Positions 56,496 through 64,000 of a stretch of DNA of 64,000 nucleotides are shown here, one piece after another; position 1 is the first letter of the stretch; each line of letters starts with the position of its first letter. The notes beneath the pieces are model-generated. The model had not been told where the DNA came from. It did not search any database and saw only the letters and a list, made by a program, of their open reading frames with translations. The translations under genes and the position numbers were made by a program. The DNA is taken from contig NW_026705147.1 of the NCBI RefSeq assembly GCF_029867415.1, positions 1,107,159 through 1,171,158 of the forward strand, in the 5' to 3' direction. The DNA is from Vicia villosa. Its lineage: Eukaryota; Streptophyta; Magnoliopsida; Fabales; Fabaceae.

Positions 56496-58015
56496 TTATT
56501 AAATGAATGGCAGAAAGATTATCTAGTGGAGACTTCTTGTTTAAAGCCCAAGATGAAGGCTGACTCAATACTGAGGATGATCAAACATGGATCCTAGACT
56601 CTGCTAAGGAAGATTGATGAAGATAAGGGTGACAGAGACTATCCATGTCTCTCATTCAAAAAGGTGTACTCAATGCAAAATTGAGACAAACTTAGCTTGT
56701 TTAAAGTCTGGTTTAAATTGGAAGAAACTCACCAGGGTAGGCTAAAAGGTGACTAAAGACCTGTTCCTATGTTTATAAGAAACCTGATGGGTCCTTGTAT
56801 ACAAGCTCAAGAGGAAGCTGGAAATGCTTTTAAGAAGCCTGTGGGTCCTTGTACAAAGCCCAAGAGGAGGCTCATCGAGGGTCCTTGAGGGTCCTTGTTA
56901 TAGCACAAGAGAAAGCTATGTGGTTTTGAACTTATTTTGGCTCTAAGCAAATGGGTAAGAGGTTTCACCGGGAATAATTCCTCTTTGGGTGGATGTTTCC
57001 TATATTTTGGATTCTAAGGTTTTTGCCAAGATGTTTCACCGGGAATAATTCATCTTGGGGGTTTGAACTACAGATCTCTAATTAGGAAAGAGCCTTCACC
57101 GGGAAGACATTCTCAATCCTAGGTCATATTCCTATAATATATATATAGTTTAACTGTCCTAAGGTTTATACTCAAACGTAGTTCTAAACTAATATATGCA
57201 CAGTTTATATTTGACAGTAATTTAAATAAAGACTGTAAATTGAAAGCTTGTAAAGCCTAACCTGGATGGAGTGGAGGCCATTGAAGAAGTATGTACAGAG
57301 CCTTACCAGTAATTGATGGATAACAGTTGAATATATAGGATAAACAGTTAATGGTTTTTGAAAACAGAAGAAGTGAAGATGGACAAAGGTCACATAGGTA
57401 TCTGAAGAGTTTCACCGGGAATAATGCCCTTCAAATACCAGAAGAATGTTTTGAAAACAGAAAGAAGATTTTGAAAATACAGTTTTGAAAACAAGCTAAG
57501 AAGAGAAGGTTTTTGGGACTTACACTCTATTAGAGGCCCAGTACTTTACAGTACTGGTGTAAAAGCAATTTGAAAAATGATTTGGAATGATGCAAGGTTT
57601 TGTTGTTTGAAAACCTTAATCATCCGATTTATTAGAGATTGAAAACAGTTTTGAATATTGACAAAAGTCAACTTAATCAAAGTAAAAATAAAGATTTTTA
57701 CTTAATTAAGACCTAAAAAATTAGGGTTTTATCATAAACTTTATTTACAAAATGATTAGATTGAAACAAAGTGAATATATGTATTTAAAGTATTTAAGAA
57801 AACACTTAAAACATACTATTTTAAACCTAATAAAAATATATGAAATAAATAATATTTTTATGATTTTTTTATTCATTCACAAAATAGGTATATTAAATGA
57901 TAAGTGTGTGAAAAATGAAGTGAAAATAAATTAATTTGATAGGTTAAATAAATATGTGAAGTTTTGTGAGAAAATGAAAGAAATTGTGTGTAAAAAAATA
58001 GTTTTGGCCCTTGGA

Positions 58016-58070
58016 GGGTTTGAACCCACGCCCTCTAGGCCACACACTCAAAACAAACACCACTGAGCCA
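58016..58070 (-). other. tRNA-like module 1 in E8 LTR
   Basis: Minus strand TGGCTCAGTGGT (58059-58070) is a good A box and GGTTCAAACCC (58016-58026) a good B box, 32 nt apart as in tRNA genes. It is homologous to the E4 module, sharing 'agggcgtg.gttcaa.ccct' and the following 'caaaac.atttttt'. No acceptor stem was found. Confidence 0.6.
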
Positions 58071-58170
58071 ACGCGCGTGTGGTGATAGTGACTTGCCTTC
58101 ATTTGGTTATGTTTCAAAACAAGTTGCAAATCCTTGAAAAATAAAAGAATCAAAAAGTCTGGGGCGAGGG

Positions 58171-58233
58171 GGATTCGAACCCCAGACTTGAGGCATGATG
58201 ATACTAAGGGCGTATGGGAGGCCACTAGGGCAA
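58171..58233 (-). other. tRNA-like module 2 in E8 LTR
   Basis: Minus strand GGTTCGAATCC (58171-58181) matches the canonical B box exactly, inside a GGGG/CCCC T-arm-like stem. TTGCCCTAGTGG (58222-58233) is a weaker A-box candidate 40 nt upstream. It lies about 100 bp from module 1. Confidence 0.55.
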
Positions 58234-59183
58234 GTTTGTTCAGTCGTTAAGGGAATGCCTATCATTAAAAATAAAACAAACTTTGCTCAGAGATTTGAAA
58301 AATGGCGCCACCCTCCATCTTCGTCTTCAACCTCAAGCTCCATCAATTCAAATTTCTGAACTCTCTCAACTCTCAACCATTTGCAATGATGTAAACATGA
58401 AACTTGCTCTAAATTCACTCACGATTCTAAATATGTAACTAACATGAATTAATATTAACTACATCTAACTAATTTACCAGAAATCGTGAAGAACCCTAAA
58501 ATTTCAAAATCAAATTAAATGACTATACTGCAAGATAAATGGATGATGATAGAGGGTTTTCAATCCTCTGATGATGCTGAACAAGATAGAATCGAGCTAT
58601 TTCACAAAGAGTACTTAAATTAGAGAAGTGAGGTTCAGGAACTTACCTCTGAAAATGGAGGTCGTGAGGATGATTGAGAGCACCTGGGCTTGAATGAATG
58701 ATCTCAATAGCTTCCCTGAGACTCAATGATGCTAACTGAATGCTTGTTGGAGCTTGAATCCTCCTGAATTGCTCTATGGTCCTCCCTCGATTTCAGCTTC
58801 AAGTGAACATGGAGGGTGTTGATTCTTGAGTTACAGATGAGCTGCAGCCATCTGGTTAGCTTCACTATGACCTGAGGAATGTGCCTGGATGATTGGCTTG
58901 GCTCAGAACCTCCTGAATTACTCCATGGACCTCCAACTGCAAATGCTCCAAAGTGAGAGCAACAATGGTGTTCCTCCACTTACAGAAGTGATCCAGGTGC
59001 TTGGATCACCTCAAATGACCTCCCTTGAGATGTTAGAATGCTTACTTTCCAAAGATGAGCTCTGGTTTGAAGAAAACGATTCTTCTTGCCAAAGAACATT
59101 GAAAAACAATAAGCATGAGAAGAGAAAGAGAAAGCAAGGAATTGAGTTGCTTTGGTGTGATTTCTGAATGAGAATGAGGCCTC

Positions 59184-59191
59184 TATTTATA
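59184..59191 (-). promoter_or_regulatory. TATA box of E8 LTR
   Basis: TATAAATA on the minus strand in a CCTATAAATAGAGG context, about 1.54 kb into the LTR, nearly the same depth as in E4. Confidence 0.75.
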
Positions 59192-60731
59192 GGGAATTGG
59201 TTAAGAGTAATTGATCATAGTAAGCTTGCTTAATGAGGTGAGTTTGGTTTCTTAGCCATGAAGAAAGTTTGAAAATATCCCAAATGCAATGATGCATTTT
59301 CGGGCTAGCTTCCCCAACCATTGATCTTGCATGATCTTAGGGAACATTTCTGATTCAGAGGAGAGTTCTAATTGTCTTAGAGCAAGATTCCTTGATGATT
59401 CACCATTTGCCATAAATTCAAAAATGCAATCATTACATAATCACATGCCTTTGTTTTTGGGAATCTTCTCTAATCCTTATGCAATGATGAATTTGAATGT
59501 ATGGCATGTCTTCAGATGTATTAGAGGTCGTGTAGCATCATTTAGTGAAGCAAAATGCACAAAATTGCAAAGTTTCAAATTGTACATGACCTATAATTTC
59601 ACTTCATGAGGCCAACTTTGAACAAGCATAACTCCTAGCTCAAATTGAATTTGGAGAAGGTTGAACACAATTTGGAAATCCCTAAACATCTACTTCAAAT
59701 CATTAGTTTATGTCTTTTTCAGAATCATTTGGGAAATTTGTGAAAAATGAGCCCAAAGTTGGATGAAAACTAGGTTAAAACACTTAGAAAAATTTCTAAG
59801 TGTTTATGACCTAAACTTCAAAATTTCCAAAACTTCATAAATGGTTGATCTTTTGAAAAAAGTTCCTTTGTAAGATGTTGTTTTATTTTGCAAGATCTAC
59901 AACTTTCATGTTGGAAGTTTTTTGAGTTGTGTAGGTGAAATTTTGAGTTCTCACCATGCCTTCAAAAACCCTAATTCCCGACTTTTCGCTCCTTGATGAA
60001 TTTCTTAGAATTTCTTTGGTCAAATGACTTTGACATCCATATATTGATGATATTGATCTTTGAAAGTCATTTTTTGACCAAAAACCTTAAAAGTCAATGA
60101 TGATCCTTCACAGTTGACTTTTTCCTGACAAAGTGAATTTTTGGGCTTTTGTGTAGAAACAAAATCTTTTCCTCAAATGAATGATGTAAATGGATTATAT
60201 TGAGGTAGTAGAGATTCTTGAATCATGTCTTGAGTTTTGGATTCATGCCCTGATTAAAAGTCAACTATCTTGGTGAATTAGGTCAAAACCCTAATTTGTC
60301 GACCATGTGAAAATAATGATTGTAGACTTTGAATTGAAGTGTGATGTCCATTAGATCTTGTAATATGAGTTATTTGAAGATGATTGATGTCTTTGAATGG
60401 TTCCCTGAGGCTTTTTAGGGTTTCCCAAAAGTGATCCCTGATTTTAGTCCTTGATAGGCTCAAAACCCTAGTCTGGTGACCTGAGTAAACCTGTACTCAT
60501 ATGACTGGATGTCTAATCAATCATAGATGAGAAAAGTGAAGTCTTTGAGCCTCATGATTGTATTAGGGACTAATCCTTGTATTGATTGATCCTTTGCCTG
60601 AGCTTTCTTGTCTTTGAGCATCCTCGATTGAATACCAGATGGAGAAGTGACTGCTCTGGGAACTTGTCTTGACCTGATGAAAAATCCTGAAGATATGCCA
60701 TCTCAGGGGGGTCAAAAATTAGGGTATGACA

Positions 60732-60747
60732 GATGCCCCTATTTAAG
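60732..60747 (-). other. E8 polypurine tract
   Basis: Minus strand CTTAAATAGGGGCATC, identical to E4 over 16 bases, ending directly at the LTR start. Confidence 0.9.
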
Positions 60748-61107
60748 TTTCTTTTATCTGGAGGGAGAGAGATTGATATCTCGATCTCTCCTGCGTAAAA
60801 GAGACTTAAATATCAAAGAATGCCCGAATTTTGGGCGCTCCTGAGATGTTGTAACTAACATAGTCTTTGCATGACTTGATCCCGTTGTCGCGCTTGGCGG
60901 GGGATGAGGAGACAAACTCCTGCAGAAATACTTGATGTGGATTCTGGTGAATGGATGGCAATGTTGGATGCGCAATCCATCTTCTTTAACTAAGTGTTGA
61001 TACTTAGAAAAAAGGTAAACAACCTCTCCTCGTTTCGGATGTCCATATCTCGAAACTGGTCTCGGTTGTGTTTGGACAATATCTCAGATAAAGAGAAAAT
61101 TTCCAAC

Positions 61108-61334
61108 GGTTTGTTTCCTCATCAAACTTCTCATCAGCACTTGGAGACGAGACGCCATTTGATGGTAAATAAAGAAACTTCAAAGGTTTGTTTCCTCGTC
61201 AAACTTCTTATCAGCGCTTGGAGATAAGATGCCATTTGACGGTAGTAAAGAAACTTCAAAGGTTTGTTTCCTCGTCAAACATCTTATCAGCGCTTGGAGA
61301 TAAGATGCCATTTGACGGCTGTAAAGAAACTTCA
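61108..61334 (-). repeat. Three 76-bp tandem hairpin repeats
   Basis: Units begin at 61108, 61185 and 61261 (GGTTTGTTTCCTC). Each has an outer stem CRTCAAA/TTTGAYG and an inner stem CTYATC with GAYRAG. The outer stem is CATCAAA/TTTGATG in unit 1 and CGTCAAA/TTTGACG in units 2 and 3. Confidence 0.8.
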
Positions 61335-61421
61335 CCATCTTCCCTTTTGACTTGACGTCTTTGAAAGAATGTCATATGGCCTCATGATCTTTTGAGGGGC
61401 TAATGACTTTGTTTGAAGGCG

Positions 61422-61980
61422 GACGAACTGTTTTCGGGGTGGAAACTGCCATTCGTCGACTGATGCCTGGGGAATCAACGAATTGTTTTCCTAAGAGGAA
61501 AACTGCCATTCATCGACTCTGTGGGGAGTTAAACATCCCAGAAACAGACAAACTGTTTGAAGAAACTGCCATTTGTCGATCTCTTGAGTATTTAACAGAC
61601 GAACTGTCTTTTCTTGGGAAAAGACTGCCATTTGCCAATTGCTAGGGGAGAAAACTGTCTTCTACTGGGAGAGACTGCCATTTGTCGACCCTGTCATGAA
61701 AGAAAGTGAGCAAACTGTCTTCTGCTGAAAGAGACTGCCATTTGCTGACTTTGTTGTGATAGAAAGTGAGCAAACTGTCTTCTGCTGAAAGAGACTGCCA
61801 TTTGCTGACTCTGTTATGATAGAAAGTGAGCAAACTGTCTTCTGCTGAAAGAGACTGCCATTTGCTGACTTTGTTGGGGAATCTGAACTATCTTCTGGAC
61901 GAAGACTATCATTCACTGACTCCGCTGGGGATCGTGAACTATCTTCCTGGATGAAGACTACCATTCACTGACTCCGCTGG
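61422..61980 (-). repeat. Series of about nine 60-bp hairpin repeats
   Basis: Units of the form RACRAA-CT-inner stem-TGCCA-TTYGTC. Inner stems on the plus strand: GTTTTC/GGAAAC (61430-61446), GTTTTCC/GGAAAAC (61485-61503), GTTT/AAAC (61555-61566), GTCTTTTC/GAAAAGAC (61606-61625). Later units around 61705-61870 are almost identical to each other, a recent amplification. Confidence 0.75.
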
Positions 61981-63058
61981 GGAATCATTTGTCGATCTGC
62001 TGGGAGATTCTGAATTTTTCTTTGACAAGAAGTGGCACCTCTTGACCCTGCTGGGGAAATACCAAACCTCTAGGTAATTCCAAAATGTGAAGCAGACTAT
62101 CTTATCTGAAGAAGACTGTCGAATGTCGCTCTGCAGGAGATTCTCGGCTGAGGAATTCCAAAAGTGAACAAACTATCTCTTTGAGGGAGACTACCATCTG
62201 TTGACTTTCTTGGTGAGATCCTTGTGTATGAACTGTTGTTTCGAAGGAAAAAGTTTCTCCGGAACTCGCAGGGGAAACTTGAGTTCATGCCTCAATGACT
62301 TAGGCATTCACAGGATCAAAGCCTGATTCGGCTATGCAATTATGATGTAATGTATGCATGAATATTATGACAATGATAAAATGTAAAGTGAATGTGAATA
62401 GAATTGTCGCGGATGGAAAATCCTAAGATACGACTTGAATTCTTGTTGATCAGAAGAGGTCCTCTTCTTGGAGTTCGAACTCCGTTGGGAATATCTGGTT
62501 ATCAGTTGTCTGCTGTCCGAAGTGAGTAATATGAATTGAAGTAAAGATCCGTCATCGGGAGATGTTCGCAAAGCGACCTCATGGGGAAAACTTGGTTCCC
62601 GGAGTCTCAACCGTTCTCGGAGCAACTGTTTGCATTCTTCCTATTGTTTGTAAACCTTAGAAAGAAATTTCACCTTTATTTTTGCAAGTAAACTCATTTT
62701 TATTTTATGAAAACATTTGTTTCAAGGAAAATGACTGTTTAAACTTAAAATGCATTCCAAGAAACTGAATAAGACTAGATTGCAAAGGAAAAGCACAAGG
62801 CTCAAATTATTATATATGGAATGGTAATCAGCCAAATGCTTGATTCCATGGAGTATTTACAAAGTTGGAAATTGGTAATTTTCGGGAAAAGGGCTACGAT
62901 GAAACGTGACGACCGTTATCTCTCCCTTCCACTCCGAGTTGCGCTGTATTCGTGCTTCGTAGAAGATGACCTACTGCTGATGAACACTCCGCTATGGATT
63001 TTGAATGATCAAGTTTGTCCTGAACACAGTTACTTGCCATATATCCCTAACTTTTGCG

Positions 63059-63209
63059 TAAACTACCCCTTTCGGGTTTTAAGTCTACCGGGATTGATTA
63101 ATATATATTTTTTATGTCTCTAATTTTTGCCTGAATCGCCCTTTCGGGTTTTCGATTCACCGAGACGCTCTTTTTTTGCCTAAGCCGCTCTTTGCGAGTT
63201 TTCGACTTA
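63059..63209 (-). ncRNA. Array of three hairpins after E8 pol
   Basis: On the minus strand the array has the same architecture as 39270-39417. Stems: TAAGTCG/CGGCTTA with inner CTC/GAG and loop GCAAA (63209-63181); TGAATCG/CGATTCA with CCC-GAAA-GGG (63159-63132); TAGACTT/TAGTTTA with CCC-GAAA-GGG (63087-63059, one mismatch and one G-U). It begins about 20 bases after the pol stop. Confidence 0.72.
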
Positions 63210-63230
63210 GCGAGCTGTTCTTTTAATTAT

Positions 63231-63998
63231 TTAGGCGAAGTATTTCTTGACTGCGTCGACGTTCACAGGACGGGTGAATTCTTCTCCATCCATAGTCGTG
63301 AGTATTAAGGCTCCTCCTGAGAAAGCTCTCTTGACCACGTAGGGGCCGTCATAATTGGGAGTCCATTTCCCTCTCGAATCTGTGAGAAAAGATTGAATCT
63401 TTTTGAGTACAAGGTCGCCTTCTTTGATTGTGCGAGGTCGAACCTTTTTGTCGAAAGCTTTCTTCATTCTTTGTTGATATAGCTGTCCGTGGCATAAAGC
63501 TGTCATGCGCTTTTCTTCGATTAAGTTCAATTCATCGAATCTGCTTTGACACCACTCGGCTTCTGTTAATTTTGCCTCCATCAAGACTCTCATTGATGGA
63601 ATCTCAACCTCTATAGGTAGGACTGCCTCTATGCCATATACAAGGGAGAAAGGAGTTGCTCCAGTCGAAGTACGTACTGATGTACGGTAACCGTGAAGAG
63701 CATACGGGAGCATTTCATGCCAATCTTTGTAAGTGATGACCATCTTCTGAATGATTTTCTTGATGTTTTTGTTAGCTGCTTCTACAGCTCCATTCATCTT
63801 CGGTCTGTAAGGAGATGAGTTGTGATGTTCGATCTTGAATTCTTCACAAAGCTCCTTCATCATTTTGTTATTCAAATTTGACCCATTGTCAGTGATTATC
63901 TTGCTAGGAATGCCGTAGCGACAGATGATGTGATTCTTGATAAACCTGACGACAACTTGTCTTGTAACGTTTGCATATGAAGCTGCTTCAACCCATTT
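63231..63998 (-). CDS. E8 integrase C-terminal half (partial, open to window edge)
   Basis: About 255 residues, open from the window edge to the TAA at 63231-63233. It starts KWVEAASYANVTRQ, with the second catalytic Asp in IITDNGSNL and the Glu in NGAVEAANKNIKK. Then comes HEMLPYALHGYRTSVRTSTG, TPFSLVYGIEAVLPIEVEIP and the C-terminal fold KKVRPRTIKEGDLVLKKIQ with GPYVVKRAFSGGALILTTMD. It is very similar to the E4 integrase end but lacks the premature stop. No chromodomain, as usual for Tat. Integrase catalyses strand transfer of element DNA. The rest of pol lies beyond the window. Confidence 0.95.
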   Translation of the reverse strand, partial: KWVEAASYANVTRQVVVRFIKNHIICRYGIPSKIITDNGSNLNNKMMKELCEEFKIEHHNSSPYRPKMNGAVEAANKNIKKIIQKMVITYKDWHEMLPYALHGYRTSVRTSTGATPFSLVYGIEAVLPIEVEIPSMRVLMEAKLTEAEWCQSRFDELNLIEEKRMTALCHGQLYQQRMKKAFDKKVRPRTIKEGDLVLKKIQSFLTDSRGKWTPNYDGPYVVKRAFSGGALILTTMDGEEFTRPVNVDAVKKYFA

Positions 63999-64000
63999 GG

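Larger units (their letters stand above)
54634..60731 (-). repeat. E8 3' LTR (about 6.1 kb)
   Basis: The start on the minus strand is TGTCATACCCT at 60731, adjacent to the polypurine tract. The end is placed near 54634 from similarity of 54780-54960 to the last 250 bases of the E4 LTR ('cttccct.tgtataacc'). It holds a TATA box, two tRNA-like modules and two blocks of direct repeats. Short frames inside are not genes. Confidence 0.75.
60748..63058 (-). other. E8 spacer between pol and polypurine tract
   Basis: About 2.3 kb without a credible gene, rich in tandem repeats: three 76-bp units at 61108-61334 and a longer series at 61422-61980. Frames on either strand are repetitive translations of those units. 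Confidence 0.75.
54634..64000 (-). mobile_element. E8: Ogre-like element, 5' part beyond window
   Basis: Minus-strand Tat/Ogre element. From right to left: integrase end (64000-63231), hairpin array (63209-63059), 2.3 kb spacer with tandem hairpin repeats, polypurine tract (60747-60732), 3' LTR (60731 down to about 54634). It resembles E4 in integrase, hairpins, polypurine tract, TATA position and LTR end region, but the LTR is longer and noncoding parts are diverged, so it is a related subfamily. The left boundary is placed by analogy and lacks a visible duplication. Confidence 0.85.

Noticed and set aside
58016..58233. True tRNA genes
   Set aside because: A- and B-box-like motifs are present but no acceptor stem or proper anticodon arm could be drawn.
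61642..61964. Repetitive minus-strand frames with repeated SLSAEDS-type segments
   Set aside because: Frames through the 60-bp noncoding repeats between pol and polypurine tract; other units break the frame.
61422..61980. CRISPR-like array
   Set aside because: Repeat and spacer parts are not separable, units are imperfect, and this is a plant retrotransposon spacer.

Overview
This is repeat-dominated plant nuclear DNA. Almost every base belongs to a Ty3/gypsy LTR retrotransposon or a fragment of one, nested inside a small host locus. Giant Ogre-type elements with about 5 kb LTRs, a tRNA-Arg-type primer binding site, an extra ORF before gag and a second RNase H point to a papilionoid legume, most likely tribe Fabeae (pea, vetch, faba bean, lentil or Lathyrus). 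The species is an inference.

Layout. 1-6363: right part of a plus-strand, probably non-autonomous Tekay-like chromovirus (E1) with a decayed interior. 6364-7681: host DNA with the only convincing host gene, a 70-residue two-finger C2H2 protein, and its promoter. 7682-16286: a complete minus-strand Tekay chromovirus (E2) with 5-bp target duplication AAATG. 16292-17819: host DNA again, carrying further tandem copies of the C2H2 gene's promoter and first exon. 17820-23646: a minus-strand Athila-type element (E3) with only gag and protease, its left LTR truncated by a deletion. 23677-46352: a complete 22.7 kb Ogre element (E4), duplication GAACA, inserted in an old chromovirus (E5; pieces 23647-23676 and 46358-50589). 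50590-54107: opposed Tat/Ogre-like LTR fragments (E6/E7) with a 238-nt pure pyrimidine tract. 54108-54633: a scrap of another LTR. 54634 to the end: a minus-strand Ogre-like element (E8) of which the 3' LTR, a long spacer and the integrase end are inside the window.

How the parts work together. E4 holds a full plan in order: LTR promoter, primer site, leader, ORF1, gag, protease, intron-like gap, RT, two RNase H domains, integrase, spacer, polypurine tract, LTR. Its LTRs differ at only about 14 positions in 5 kb by my count, so it is young, but one stop codon cuts its integrase. E2 is older (LTRs about 3 percent apart) and carries several stops and frameshifts. E1 and E3 lack the enzymes to move alone and would depend on relatives.

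Most interesting signals. (1) Arrays of small RNA hairpins in the untranslated parts of both Ogre elements, with compensatory base changes between repeats and between elements; the best is a run of three hairpins with GAAA-type loops directly behind the pol stop. (2) tRNA-like modules with A-box and B-box motifs 32 nt apart inside the Ogre LTRs. (3) Quartets of short CG-centred palindromes in LTRs of four different families. (4) A tandemly repeated promoter plus first exon of the C2H2 gene. I could run no database search; all alignments and counts are by eye.
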